From Planctomycetota bacterium (lineage in GTDB: Bacteria; Planctomycetota; Phycisphaerae; Sedimentisphaerales; Anaerohalosphaeraceae), in NCBI GenBank assembly GCA_029552545.1, contig JAKPDO010000007.1, positions 1 through 44,656 on the forward strand: a stretch of DNA of 44,656 nt, given 5' to 3'. How positions within the stretch are numbered: position 1 is the first letter of the stretch; every line of letters begins with the position of its first letter. The notes beneath the pieces were generated by a model, which did no database searches, was not told where the DNA came from, and saw only the letters and a list, made by a program, of their open reading frames with translations. This document shows positions 7,801 through 16,340 of the stretch, in pieces. A program made the translations under genes and the position numbers.

Positions 7801-7898
7801 AATTTCCCCGCAAAGAGTCAAACCAAGAGGATGGGGCAAAAGAGACGAAATCCGTAAAGACAATCCTTGGTGTTTCTTTGTCCTCCCTGCGGGAAATT
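7801..7898. other. Nested inverted repeat, about 98 nt, upstream of the SLC1 transporter
   Basis: Outer arms AATTTCCC(C)GCA (7801-7812) and TGCGGGAAATT (7888-7898) enclose inner arms ACCAAGAGGAT (7822-7832) and ATCCTTGGT (7863-7871). Further partial pairing (CAAAG/CTTTG) lies between them, giving one long imperfect hairpin that fills most of the gap. There is no T tract after it. It could be a structured leader of the transporter mRNA, or a small MITE-like palindrome. Confidence 0.5.
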
Positions 7899-7932
7899 AA
7901 TTGGAAGATGATAAAAGGGTTTTGAGGAAAGG

Positions 7933-9246
7933 ATGCCTTCGAAATCGATTTTTTCAAGCGGAGTTTTTACCGGGATTTTGCTGGGCTCAGCGGTAATTGG
8001 AGGACTGCTGGGCTGGTTCGGCGGGCCGCGGGCGGAGGTGCTCAAGCCGCTGGGGGATGTGTTTTTGAATCTGCTGTACTGTGCGGCGGTGCCGCTGGTG
8101 TTTTTTTCACTCAGTTCGGCGGCGGCGGGCGCCGGTGAAACAAAACGGCTGGGATGGATGGCCGTCCTGATGCTGGTTGTGTTTGCCGGAACGGGGGTAA
8201 TCGCATCCTGTCTGATGATTGGGGCGGTCAAACTGTTCAATCCGGTCGGAGGACTGACTCTTTCGGCATCGGCCCCGACTGTAAGCGAGTCGGTCCGGCT
8301 GGGGCGGACGCTGGCTGAGATGCTGACGGTTCCCAATTTTTCAAATCTGTTTGAGCGGGAACATATGGCGGCTTTGATTGTGTTTTCGATTCTGACGGGG
8401 CTGGCGGCGCAGGCGGCGGGCACCAAAGGCCGGGCGTTTCGAGCATTCCTGAATTCCGGAGCGGCTGTAATGGGCCGGCTGATTCGCCTGATTATGGCTT
8501 ATGCACCAATTGGGCTGACAGCGTATTTTGCCTATCTGGTCGGGGTGTTCGGGCCTCAGCTGGCGGGCACGTACGGACGGGCGGTGTTGGTCTATTATCC
8601 GCTGGCGTTTTTGTATTTTGCGGTTGGTTTTTCGGTATACGCCTATTGGGCGGGCGGAAGAGAGGGGCTCGGGCGGTTCTGGAAGCACATCTGGCCCGCC
8701 TCGCTGACGGCACTGGGTACGGGCAGCAGTCTGGCGGCTCTGCCGGCCAATCTGGAGGCGGCCGGACGCATCGGCATCCCGGACGACATCCGCCGATTCG
8801 TGCTGCCGCTGGGGGCGACGATTCATATGGACGGCACGTGTCTGGCGGCGATTCTGAAGATTGCGATTTTGTTTGCCCTGTTCGGGCGGGAGTTTTCCGG
8901 GGCAGATGTGCTGGCTGGAGCAGTGGGTGCGGCCCTGCTGGCGGGGATGGTGATGAGCGGCATCCCGAGCGGCGGTTTTCTGGGGGAGATGATTCTTGTA
9001 TCGCTGTATGGGTTCGGACCGGAGGCCCTGCCGGTAATTGCCCTATTGGGTACGCTGGTGGACCCGCCGGCGACGATGGTCAATTCGAGCGGGGATACGG
9101 CGGCGGCGATGCTGATTGCCCGGCTGATGGAAGGCAAAAGCTGGCTGTCCGGAAGACCGCACAAACCGGATTCGCCTGAAGCAGATAAGCAGAACCTTCC
9201 TGAAGGCGCTTTCGAAGAAAAAACAAACGAAACCGCCGACCTGTAA
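7933..9246 (+). CDS. SLC1/DAACS family dicarboxylate or amino acid:cation symporter
   Basis: A 437-aa polytopic membrane protein with the glutamate transporter fold. Recognisable elements are the serine-containing hairpin HP1 (GTGSSLAALPANLEAA), the TM7 metal/substrate motif HMDGT (usually NMDGT), the HP2 motif GIPSGG, and the TM8 region DPPATMVNSSGD. The TM8 arginine that usually contacts acidic side chains is not in its normal DRxRT context, so the substrate may be a neutral amino acid such as Ser/Thr or a different carboxylate. The C-terminal 40 residues are polar. The start is close behind GAGGAAAGG. The gene converges with the DUF89 gene, with 5 bp between the ends. Confidence 0.88.
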   Translation: MPSKSIFSSGVFTGILLGSAVIGGLLGWFGGPRAEVLKPLGDVFLNLLYCAAVPLVFFSLSSAAAGAGETKRLGWMAVLMLVVFAGTGVIASCLMIGAVKLFNPVGGLTLSASAPTVSESVRLGRTLAEMLTVPNFSNLFEREHMAALIVFSILTGLAAQAAGTKGRAFRAFLNSGAAVMGRLIRLIMAYAPIGLTAYFAYLVGVFGPQLAGTYGRAVLVYYPLAFLYFAVGFSVYAYWAGGREGLGRFWKHIWPASLTALGTGSSLAALPANLEAAGRIGIPDDIRRFVLPLGATIHMDGTCLAAILKIAILFALFGREFSGADVLAGAVGAALLAGMVMSGIPSGGFLGEMILVSLYGFGPEALPVIALLGTLVDPPATMVNSSGDTAAAMLIARLMEGKSWLSGRPHKPDSPEADKQNLPEGAFEEKTNETADL

Positions 9247-9251
9247 TCCAG

Positions 9252-10106
9252 TCAGTCCGGTCGGGTGAGCATAAAGGTGCCGAGGGGTTTTTGGAGAAAC
9301 GCCGCCACGACGGGGCATTTGACCTGAAAGAGGAAGAACAGATTGGCGGATGTCTCGTTGAGCGTTTCAAAATTGCCCTGCCCTTTGGCGACAATCAAAT
9401 CGGCCTGCTCAAACAGGCGGCGAAATTCGCGGCTGCAATCCTCCGGAACCGTCCCGGGGGCGTCGGCGCCGCTGTCGATGACCCGAACCATTTCAGTCAG
9501 ACCCGCCTGAGCGGCCTCTTCTTTTGTTGCGTCATTGAGAATCGGCGAGCCCTTGACGACAAAGGTAATCTTCTCGAGCGGCATCTGTTCGAGCAGGAGC
9601 CGGTCGAAAACAATCTCACCGGCGTTGTCGCCCAGATAGAGAATCGAGCGGGCGGCGGCAATGGACTGTCGAAACAGCTCGAGCACCTGCTCATCGAGCG
9701 GCTGGTGAAGCGCCCGGTCGATGGTTTCTTCGACTGTCTGCATCTGCAGGGCGCCGTTGATGCCGTAGTCAATAATATTGCCTGCAATCGCCAGCAGAAC
9801 AGCAGACCGGAACGGGTCTTCGGAGGTTCGCACACGCTCCCGGAGGCCGGGCAGCCATTGAAGGGCCAGCTGATTGCAGCGGTGTTTGACCTCTTTGTAC
9901 GGGTCGGGATTTCCGCTGATTCGGCGAATCTGATGATGAATCTGCCGGCTGATAATCGGCGGAGGTGCATTCAGGTCGATGCCGGATAAAAGAGAATGAA
10001 CCTGACGGAGTATCTCCTGATGAACGGCCGGGTCGCCGGAGGCCATCCGAGCCGCCTCGAGGGCCTGCCGAAGGAAACAAGGAATGCATTCGGGCGCTGC
10101 TTTCAT
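9252..10106 (-). CDS. DUF89 family metal-dependent phosphatase (damage-control type)
   Basis: A 284-aa protein of the ARMT1/DUF89 family. These are Mn/Co-dependent phosphatases thought to remove harmful or misphosphorylated sugar-phosphates and related metabolites. The start shows the prokaryotic subfamily features MKAAPECIPCFLRQALEAAR with a C7-x2-C10 pair. The metal-site motif is LGD160-N161-AGE. AGNIIDYG, KGSPILNDAT, VIDSGADAPGT and an end DLIVAKGQGNFETL are also characteristic. It is last in a minus-strand run behind the serpin/DUF4139 genes, 90 bp from its upstream neighbour, so co-transcription is possible but not evident. Confidence 0.9.
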   Translation of the reverse strand: MKAAPECIPCFLRQALEAARMASGDPAVHQEILRQVHSLLSGIDLNAPPPIISRQIHHQIRRISGNPDPYKEVKHRCNQLALQWLPGLRERVRTSEDPFRSAVLLAIAGNIIDYGINGALQMQTVEETIDRALHQPLDEQVLELFRQSIAAARSILYLGDNAGEIVFDRLLLEQMPLEKITFVVKGSPILNDATKEEAAQAGLTEMVRVIDSGADAPGTVPEDCSREFRRLFEQADLIVAKGQGNFETLNETSANLFFLFQVKCPVVAAFLQKPLGTFMLTRPD

Positions 10107-10196
10107 TTCAGATTCCGCTGTTTTTCAGGAAAGCGGAGGATTATGCCCGAAGCCGTCCGAAAAGTCAAAAAAATCCTTCTTCGAAGGGAAAGGCAG

Positions 10197-10901
10197 TCAG
10201 CCGCCGAAGGGTTTTTTGAGAATGAGGAAAAGGACAATCAGCCCCGCCAGGACACCCCCTGCGACATACCAATAAGAGCGGGGCCATTCCTGCCAGTTTA
10301 GGGTAAACCCTTTGGAGCGAGATTGGGCCTGTTGGGCCAGCATCTGCTGACGGAGTTCCTCCTGCCGGCGCTGTTCTTCCTGTCGGCGGAGCTCCTCCTG
10401 AAGGCGTTTTTCCTCCTCAAGCCGCTTTTGTTCGGCCAGCTGCTGTTGGCGTATCTGTTCCAGCCGCTTTTGCTGGAACTCAAACTGTTCAGCACTGTAA
10501 GCAGGCAACTGATTCCAGTCCGGCTGGCGCCAGGTCTTCAGGAGCATCTGTTCCTGCCCGTTGAGAGCGGTTTTTTTGAAATTGAGAAACCCGAATCGCG
10601 GCCGCTGGATTTGTCCGCTGGGAAGCCGCTGGGGGGTCTGGTGATAATACCACACACAGGCCGTTTCACTGCTTTCTTTTTCGAGGGGCTCACCGAGCAG
10701 TTCCGTTACCTTTTCCGCGGTCATTCCAACCTGAAGCATCTGCCAGAAATGCCACACCTGGCGGCGTTCGATGAGCGGTTCATTCGGAAGCAATTCCGTC
10801 TTAAACGTCGGAGCGGGCTGATTGGGCTCCGCAGCAGACAGAACAGCCGCTTGGCAAAACAGAACAAGCCCCCACAGGACAAAAGCCCCCTTCACCTTCA
10901 C
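10197..10901 (-). CDS. Secreted BamE/SmpA-like domain protein with Gln/Arg coiled coil and C-terminal TM
   Basis: A 234-aa protein. The GTG at 10901 has AGGAGAG 6 nt upstream and opens a signal peptide (VKGAFVLWGLVLFCQAAVLSA), so it is preferred over the ATG at 10952 inside the preceding gene. Residues of about 45-90 resemble the short SmpA/OmlA fold (VGMTAEKVTELLGEP followed by an aromatic VWYYH strand). A highly charged Gln/Glu/Arg coiled coil of about 60 residues follows (QQKRLEQIRQQQ and similar), then a membrane helix (YVAGGVLAGLIVLFLIL) ending KKPFGG. It is probably an envelope-spanning scaffold. It lies 29 bp behind the DUF4139 gene, very likely in its operon. Confidence 0.7.
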   Translation of the reverse strand: MKVKGAFVLWGLVLFCQAAVLSAAEPNQPAPTFKTELLPNEPLIERRQVWHFWQMLQVGMTAEKVTELLGEPLEKESSETACVWYYHQTPQRLPSGQIQRPRFGFLNFKKTALNGQEQMLLKTWRQPDWNQLPAYSAEQFEFQQKRLEQIRQQQLAEQKRLEEEKRLQEELRRQEEQRRQEELRQQMLAQQAQSRSKGFTLNWQEWPRSYWYVAGGVLAGLIVLFLILKKPFGG

Positions 10902-10930
10902 AGAAAACTCTCCTTTCTCCCCCCTTCTGC

Positions 10931-12283
10931 TTACTGATTCTGTTTGGTCCAATCTTCCTGCCTTACGCCGTGATAGGTGGTCAGGACATATTCAATAGTC
11001 CGAGCCGACTGAGGCGGCATAGAAAGTGTGTATTTTACCGTATCCAAGTCGACTTTTTCAAAGGTTTTTTCGCTGTCTCCCCGGTTCTCCAGCGTCCAGT
11101 ATGGAGTGGCGAAGTTCCGCTTGATTTCCAGCCGAATCGGCAGCGGCCGGCTGTTTTTGACCTCGACAGCAACGGTTTGGATTTCGTCCCAGCCGCTGAT
11201 ATTCCCCCGGTCGTCAAAACGGTAATTGTCGGTCTTGAAATCCATCAACTTGGGTTTGACCAAAACATCTTCCGCGGGCCCCAGATTCAGCTCTACCTCC
11301 TGGCCGACCGGGATGTACTTGATTTCACAGCCGCCTTCATACGTCAGATGTCCCTCTCTGCTGACAGTTCGATAGACCTTTACCGACCCGCCCGGGATGG
11401 GGGTTTGGCCCAAATGATGCTCGGCATCGTTGAAAAAGTACAGATACCGGATGACAGACGGGCCGGACATTTCCTCTTCGAATTTGTAGAGATTGACGAC
11501 CGGCACGGCTTCGGCCTGAAAACTGGGCAGGCGTTTGGACCAGCCGTTCGGGATGGATTCCGTGCCCTCGATGGTATAAAGAAAGTACTCGCTGAGCCCT
11601 TCCTTTTGGATTTCCTTGGGCTTGGCGCTCGCAGCAATCTCGTCCATCGCCTTGACAGCGCCAAAGGCCAGCCGAGCCCGTTCCATCTGCACCTGCGGCG
11701 GCATTCCGGGCACTCCCTCCCCCGGCCTACCGTACGGCCAGGTCCGTCGGGCCAGGTCGGCGATTTCATCGAGCAGATGAACCTGCCCGACAATCAGCCG
11801 CACCTGGGCGTTTTCGTAATCTTCGCCGGACTGATTGAATACGCGGACGTATCCTTCCAGCCGCATCGTCTTTTCATCCTCGGACAGGATGCCCGCATAA
11901 AACGCCCGCCAGCTGAAACCGCTCGTCAGGTACGTAATCTCAAAGGGAATCCGCCCTGCCTGTCGGCTCTCGAGCGTCCAGATGCCAACGTTGACGGCAT
12001 TCGGCGGATACGACAGGTCGGTGATGTCCACCTGGTCGGCGGCCTTTTTGGGCACCAACATCAGGGACGTCGGGTCAATCAATGTGCCCGCCCAGGAAAA
12101 CTGGAGCTGGTTTGTGCCCTGGCGAAGGGTCAGCGGGCGGCTGTCGCGAACGAGCGTCAGGTCGGCGGATTCATAAATCGTAATCTGCACGGACTCAGAG
12201 GCGGGCAGCGTAACCAAATCCACTTTGGCCAAGGACACGGCGGCAAGGCCCGTCATCCAAAAAAGCACGGCATATCGTTTCAT
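10931..12283 (-). CDS. Secreted DUF4139 domain protein (paralogue 1)
   Basis: A 450-aa exported protein with a short signal peptide (VLFWMTGLAAVSLA) and RBS AAGGAG. The layout is that of DUF4139 proteins: an N-terminal beta region (LTLVRDSRPLTLRQGTNQLQFSW), a central FEITYLTSGFSWRAFYAG segment, and a C-terminal beta-rich half (VPVGQ-type turn, LPIRLEIKRNFATPYW). The biochemical role is not established; relatives are annotated mucoidy inhibitor MuiA-like. Its stop lies 29 bp before the BamE-like gene. The + strand frame of 862 codons spanning 10970-13558 is antisense shadow. Confidence 0.8.
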   Translation of the reverse strand: MKRYAVLFWMTGLAAVSLAKVDLVTLPASESVQITIYESADLTLVRDSRPLTLRQGTNQLQFSWAGTLIDPTSLMLVPKKAADQVDITDLSYPPNAVNVGIWTLESRQAGRIPFEITYLTSGFSWRAFYAGILSEDEKTMRLEGYVRVFNQSGEDYENAQVRLIVGQVHLLDEIADLARRTWPYGRPGEGVPGMPPQVQMERARLAFGAVKAMDEIAASAKPKEIQKEGLSEYFLYTIEGTESIPNGWSKRLPSFQAEAVPVVNLYKFEEEMSGPSVIRYLYFFNDAEHHLGQTPIPGGSVKVYRTVSREGHLTYEGGCEIKYIPVGQEVELNLGPAEDVLVKPKLMDFKTDNYRFDDRGNISGWDEIQTVAVEVKNSRPLPIRLEIKRNFATPYWTLENRGDSEKTFEKVDLDTVKYTLSMPPQSARTIEYVLTTYHGVRQEDWTKQNQ

Positions 12284-12334
12284 CGCAAACTCCTTGACAG
12301 AGGTCTATTCGGATTTCGACATTCGGATTTTTCA

Positions 12335-13480
12335 TCAGGGTCTTACATTTTTTCGCTGGTAGTGCATTTCCAGCTGGACGACGGCGGGTTTATCGCCGTT
12401 GCGGGCGGGCAGAGCAATTTCAAACTCGAGCGTCTCGGCGTCCTTGCGAACATACGGCAGAGAGCACGATTTCATTTCCCACTGGCCCGGAATCCGCTCG
12501 ATCAGGGTCAGCACGGCGGGGGAGTCCTTGAAGTTTTCAATTTTGGCCGTGAGGATTTCGTCCATATCAAAGAGGACGATTTGTTCCTTGCGGTTGCGGC
12601 GGATGTTGATTTGTTCTTCTTTCATTTTGCGCTGGGTGACGACGATGTCGCGGCTGTCTCCGATGTACAGTTCAGCCTTCTCGCCGACCGGCAGGAAGGA
12701 CAGGTTGTCCTCGCCCAGAAAGATGGTGCTGTCGTGCCCGTCATCCTGAAAGAGCCGCACCTTGCCGGGCCAAAGGGCCGCCTGACCCAGCCCTGCGGCC
12801 TTTTCATTCACCAGCCGATAGCGGACGGGGATGCCGATGTTCTGCCGCTCCAGCTGTTCGGGGTCCCAGGGCTGCAGGGCCGAATCCCACGTCCAGACTT
12901 TCTTGACAGGCAGGGCCCGGGTCTGCATCCAGAGCAGCTGACGGGTCTGGCCGTCGGCAAGGTCGCGTTCAAAGACGCTGTCGGCATCCAGCCGGATGCG
13001 GGCGCTGGCAAAGGGCTCGCCGGAGAAGTTGCGGACAATCAGATAGGCAGTCAGGTCCAGTTTGGTTTCATCCTTGTCCGCCACGGCCTTGTAAGCCGTC
13101 AGGCGGTCAATCTGCCCGAGCAGATAACTGATGCGGACGCGTTCGGCCCAGTCGCCGTCGGAGGCGATTTCCCACACGAGGGCCGCCTCGCCGGGCGGAA
13201 AGCTCACATTGAGAATCCGCACGCCGTCCGGATGGTCCAGCGGCGTCAGTCGGATGGAATCCGGGTCGATGGAGACGGACTGCCAGGCAAAATCGACCTG
13301 ATTGAGCCCCTTGCGGAGCGTCAGGATGCGTTCTTCTTCGATGAGGGTAAAGGTCGGATTGTCCATTCGGATATCCACGCTTTCCCGCTGGGGCAGGGCC
13401 GCCAGTTTCGTTCGGGCTTGCGCGGCAACAGTGCCGAACATCAGTCCTGCGGCTGCTGCAAACCAAATCGCCTGTTTCAT
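12335..13480 (-). CDS. Secreted DUF4139 domain protein (paralogue 2)
   Basis: A 381-aa exported protein, shorter paralogue of the next gene in the operon. The signal peptide is WFAAAAGLMFGTVAAQA; RBS AGGAG lies 9 nt before the ATG. Equivalent landmarks appear in the same order: TLIEEERILTLRKGLNQVDFAW, SIDPDSIRLTPLD, VRISYLLG, and a C-terminal FLPVGEKAELYIGDSRDI segment. It lies 21 bp after the serpin, so the pair is almost certainly co-transcribed. The short gap to paralogue 1 carries a duplicated ATTCGGATTT word. A tandem duplication followed by divergence is the simple explanation. Confidence 0.8.
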   Translation of the reverse strand: MKQAIWFAAAAGLMFGTVAAQARTKLAALPQRESVDIRMDNPTFTLIEEERILTLRKGLNQVDFAWQSVSIDPDSIRLTPLDHPDGVRILNVSFPPGEAALVWEIASDGDWAERVRISYLLGQIDRLTAYKAVADKDETKLDLTAYLIVRNFSGEPFASARIRLDADSVFERDLADGQTRQLLWMQTRALPVKKVWTWDSALQPWDPEQLERQNIGIPVRYRLVNEKAAGLGQAALWPGKVRLFQDDGHDSTIFLGEDNLSFLPVGEKAELYIGDSRDIVVTQRKMKEEQINIRRNRKEQIVLFDMDEILTAKIENFKDSPAVLTLIERIPGQWEMKSCSLPYVRKDAETLEFEIALPARNGDKPAVVQLEMHYQRKNVRP

Positions 13481-13501
13481 TGTCAGACTCCTGAATTGGG
13501 T

Positions 13502-14791
13502 TTATTTTTCTTTGGTTGGGTCCGCCACCCTGCCGACAAACAGCACGGTGCCGGTTGATTTGTCCTGAATGAGAAAGACAAAGGGCTTGTCGGCCCGAAA
13601 GACCGGCGGAGGGGCCTGTATTGAAACGAGTTTCATCACGGCTCCGGTGGCGGCGGCGGCCTCGGTGCCTTCCTCATCCACCTTGACAAACGCCTTGTGA
13701 AGAACGTTGGTCAGGAACAAATCCTTTCCGCCGGTGATGCCGGAAAAGTCCGCATCCGCAGAAAAAGCAGTCCCCAGACCGAGCAGCGCGAAAACGCCTT
13801 TCAGTTCTTCCTGCCACGTGAGGGTAAAACGAGGCAGATAGACTTCCACCTCCCGACGGTCCAGCCGGCTGAGCCATTCGGCAAGGGTGTCTGCGGTGAG
13901 GGCCTGTTCGAGCCGAATCAGGTCGGGGTCTTTGGGCAGGAGGATCACCATCCGCAGGTCGCCGCCTGTGTAGGGCAGCTCGAGGATTTGGCAAATATCA
14001 TTCTCCGCATAGCCGAAGTCGTCTTTGCGGGTCATCATCGGCACCTGGACTCGTCGGGTTTCAACCTGCGGTCCCTCTTCCCGAATTGTATAGGTTGATA
14101 CTGTAAACCAGTCCGGCCGGGTGACCTGCGGGTCGAAAGGCAGGACCCATTTGCCCTTAAAATAAACAGCATTGGTGACGACCAGTCGGGTGAGGGTGTC
14201 GAGTGTGCCTTCGGGGATCAGATTCTTGATGCGTTCCCGGGTCCGTTTTTCGACCCATTGATTGATGACTCGCGCGGCACCGGAGGGATTGGCCGCAAAA
14301 TCGACCCGCTCCAGATTGGCCGAATAGCAGTTCTGGACCTGTTTGAGAAACGGCTCGGCAAAGGCCGTCCTGCGGTCCATCCAGAGGGCATTGGCAATCG
14401 TCAGTTCATAATCGCCTTTTGCCGCCTGTTTTGTGAGCTGATTTTCCAGGCGGCCCATCGCTTCGTGAAACGATTCCTGCGGGAGCCAGAAATGCAAGAC
14501 ATCACAGAACTGCCTTTCGGTGTTGCCGCGGGCGCCGGCGAAAACAACAGCCATCGCGGAAGAGATGCTGTGGGGTGAATAAAAGACATTCTCGACAGGT
14601 TTTTGTGGCATAGGAAGCCCGGCCAGCGCCCGATACAACTCCACAGCGAAGGTTGTCTGGGCTTTTACGGCCTGCTGTATAGGGTCATTTCCTGCATCGG
14701 AAACGGGCTGGGCCGCCCAACCTATCGAAAAGCCGGCCAGAAGGGATAAAATACCCGACCGAACCCAAAACCTGCGAATCTCCATATTCAT
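13502..14791 (-). CDS. Secreted serpin (serine protease inhibitor)
   Basis: A 429-aa serpin with signal peptide (SGILSLLAGFSIGWAA). Family signatures are complete: NVFYSPHSISSAMAVVFAGARGNT, NALWMDRR, VVTNAVYFKGKW, LELPYTGGDLRMVILLP, and the C-terminal DKPFVFLIQDKSTGTVLFVGRVADP. The hinge EEGTEAAAAT (residues 373-382) has the small-residue pattern of inhibitory serpins, so it should trap proteases. Canonical counting gives P1 Val389-P1' Ser390, but the loop to the DKPF strand is about three residues longer than in alpha-1-antitrypsin, so P1 is uncertain. The ATG at 14791 follows GAGGG; ATG 14785 is an alternative. It is first gene of the serpin/DUF4139 operon. Confidence 0.95.
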   Translation of the reverse strand: MNMEIRRFWVRSGILSLLAGFSIGWAAQPVSDAGNDPIQQAVKAQTTFAVELYRALAGLPMPQKPVENVFYSPHSISSAMAVVFAGARGNTERQFCDVLHFWLPQESFHEAMGRLENQLTKQAAKGDYELTIANALWMDRRTAFAEPFLKQVQNCYSANLERVDFAANPSGAARVINQWVEKRTRERIKNLIPEGTLDTLTRLVVTNAVYFKGKWVLPFDPQVTRPDWFTVSTYTIREEGPQVETRRVQVPMMTRKDDFGYAENDICQILELPYTGGDLRMVILLPKDPDLIRLEQALTADTLAEWLSRLDRREVEVYLPRFTLTWQEELKGVFALLGLGTAFSADADFSGITGGKDLFLTNVLHKAFVKVDEEGTEAAAATGAVMKLVSIQAPPPVFRADKPFVFLIQDKSTGTVLFVGRVADPTKEK

Positions 14792-15016
14792 TATTCCCTC
14801 GCCTGAATTTCCATTTTTCCTTCCCGCCCTTCTTATTAGACACCAATGGAAACCGAGAGTTGACAAAAAAATGGTAAAAATATCTTTTCGTCTAAAGGTC
14901 GCCCGACGTAGAATTCTCTAAGGGTTCCTTAATAAAGAACTGACTTTAAGTTTTTGGGGTTCTCTGGAAAATATCATTTTTTGATGTTGCAGAATCGGAA
15001 AGCCGATAAAAAGAAT

Positions 15017-15457
15017 ATGAGGGATACTCTCTTTACAATCGGGTATGAAGGTCGGACTTTAGAGTCATTTCTTGCAACCCTAAAGGAACATTGTGTTGAC
15101 TCGCTGTTCGATGTTCGGGAATTGCCCCTGTCCCGGAAGAAAGGATTTTCCAAGAACGCCCTGGAAGAGTACTTAACTCGAAATGGAATACGGTACTTTC
15201 ATCTGCCGCAACTGGGTAGTTCTCGTGTGCTCAGGGCTCAACTAAAAAAAACTCAGGACTATTTATCCTTTTTTGCAGCTATGGAAAATACTCTGTCCGC
15301 CGCTGAGGAAACGATTGACCTGATTTACCGGCATCTCCACGAACATGTAAGCTGCCTGCTTTGTTTTGAAAAATCGGCGGATTTGTGTCATCGAAGTCTG
15401 GTTGCCAAAAAAATTCAGGAACGAAATCCGAACCGGGTAGGCATCTGCAATTTGTAA
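15017..15457 (+). CDS. DUF488 domain protein
   Basis: A 146-aa protein with the full DUF488 pattern: an N-terminal TIGYEGRTLESF, a DSLFDVRELPLSRKKGFSK segment, IRYFHLPQLG, and the closing motif LLCFEKSADLCHR that carries the conserved cysteine/His-Arg. DUF488 proteins are small and uncharacterised, and are often encoded next to DNA/RNA-related or defence genes. The start is chosen at the family-typical position; the Shine-Dalgarno is weak, and ATG 14984 is an alternative. Base composition is clearly more A+T-rich than the flanking genes. It is followed after 24 bp by its likely partner. Confidence 0.85.
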   Translation: MRDTLFTIGYEGRTLESFLATLKEHCVDSLFDVRELPLSRKKGFSKNALEEYLTRNGIRYFHLPQLGSSRVLRAQLKKTQDYLSFFAAMENTLSAAEETIDLIYRHLHEHVSCLLCFEKSADLCHRSLVAKKIQERNPNRVGICNL

Positions 15458-15481
15458 ACAATCGAAGAAGGAGCTGTTCTG

Positions 15482-16309
15482 ATGGGGCTGCTGAAGCAGA
15501 AGGTGCTGATTACCGTCAAAACTTATCCCGCATTATCGTCCACCTATGCCGAACTGGTGTGTACCGCCGGTCTTACAGAAGACGGCAGATGGATACGCAT
15601 TTATCCGATTCCATTCCGACGATTGAAAGATTATTACCAATTCAGAAAATACACGTGGATTGAACTTCCTTTGGTAAAAAACTGCAAGGACCCTCGCCCT
15701 GAAAGTTATCACCCCGCCAATTTACAGGAGATTCAAGTACTCGAACCTGTCGGAACAACCCATCAATGGCAAAAGAGAAAAGAGATTGTTTTTCGGGCCT
15801 CTATTTATTCCAATATGACCGCCCTCATTGAAAAAGCAAAAAAGAATGTGCTGTCTTTAGCCGTGTTCAAACCATCTAAAATTAAAGATTTTATCTGGAA
15901 GGAAGATGATAGAGAATGGGATGAAGCCAAATTCAGAAAGGCCGTCCAAATTTTTCAGCAAAAACCTCTTTTCACAGAGGAAGAATACAAAGATACTTTT
16001 CGTTTTGCCCCTAAACTTCCTTATAAATTCTTCTACCTTTTCGAGGACGAAGAGGGAAGAGAATCCAAGTTGATGGTGGAAGACTGGGAAGCAGGAGCCC
16101 TTTTCTGGAATTGCCTTAAAAAAGAGCGAGAAGAGCAAGCAGCTCTTCAGAAAGTCAAACAGAAATATCTGGACAGTTTTCAGAAGAACGACTTATACTT
16201 TTTTCTCGGAACAACACGGCAATGGCACCAGATAAGCCCTAACCCTTTTTTGATTGTCGGCGTATTTTATCCGCCCAAAAGTGCGCAATCTGAATCACTC
16301 TTCTCCTGA
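15482..16309 (+). CDS. Uncharacterised DUF488-partner protein
   Basis: A 275-aa soluble protein. It begins KVLITVKTYPALSSTYAELVCTAG, continues DGRWIRIYPIPFRRL and WIELPLVKNCKDPRPESYHP, and ends YFFLGTTRQWHQISPNPFLIVGVFYPP. Beta-rich ends around a charged helical centre could be paired OB-like barrels, and proteins of this type recur beside DUF488 genes. Both statements are from memory and unverified. RBS GAAGGAG lies 8 nt before the ATG, and the 24-bp gap from DUF488 indicates an operon. Codon use is A+T-rich like DUF488 and unlike the neighbours, suggesting joint transfer. No catalytic motif is recognised. Confidence 0.7.
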   Translation: MGLLKQKVLITVKTYPALSSTYAELVCTAGLTEDGRWIRIYPIPFRRLKDYYQFRKYTWIELPLVKNCKDPRPESYHPANLQEIQVLEPVGTTHQWQKRKEIVFRASIYSNMTALIEKAKKNVLSLAVFKPSKIKDFIWKEDDREWDEAKFRKAVQIFQQKPLFTEEEYKDTFRFAPKLPYKFFYLFEDEEGRESKLMVEDWEAGALFWNCLKKEREEQAALQKVKQKYLDSFQKNDLYFFLGTTRQWHQISPNPFLIVGVFYPPKSAQSESLFS

Positions 16310-16340
16310 TTTGCTATATCCCCACCCCGAAAAAATCTGT

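Noticed and set aside
10970..13558. 862-codon open frame on the plus strand
   Set aside because: Exactly antisense to the two DUF4139 genes, no RBS, His/Gln/Arg-rich composition without a family; a G+C-driven shadow.
14860..14914. Consensus TTGACA upstream of DUF488
   Set aside because: No -10 box at 16-18 bp; TAGAAT at 14909 is far too distant, so no promoter is claimed.
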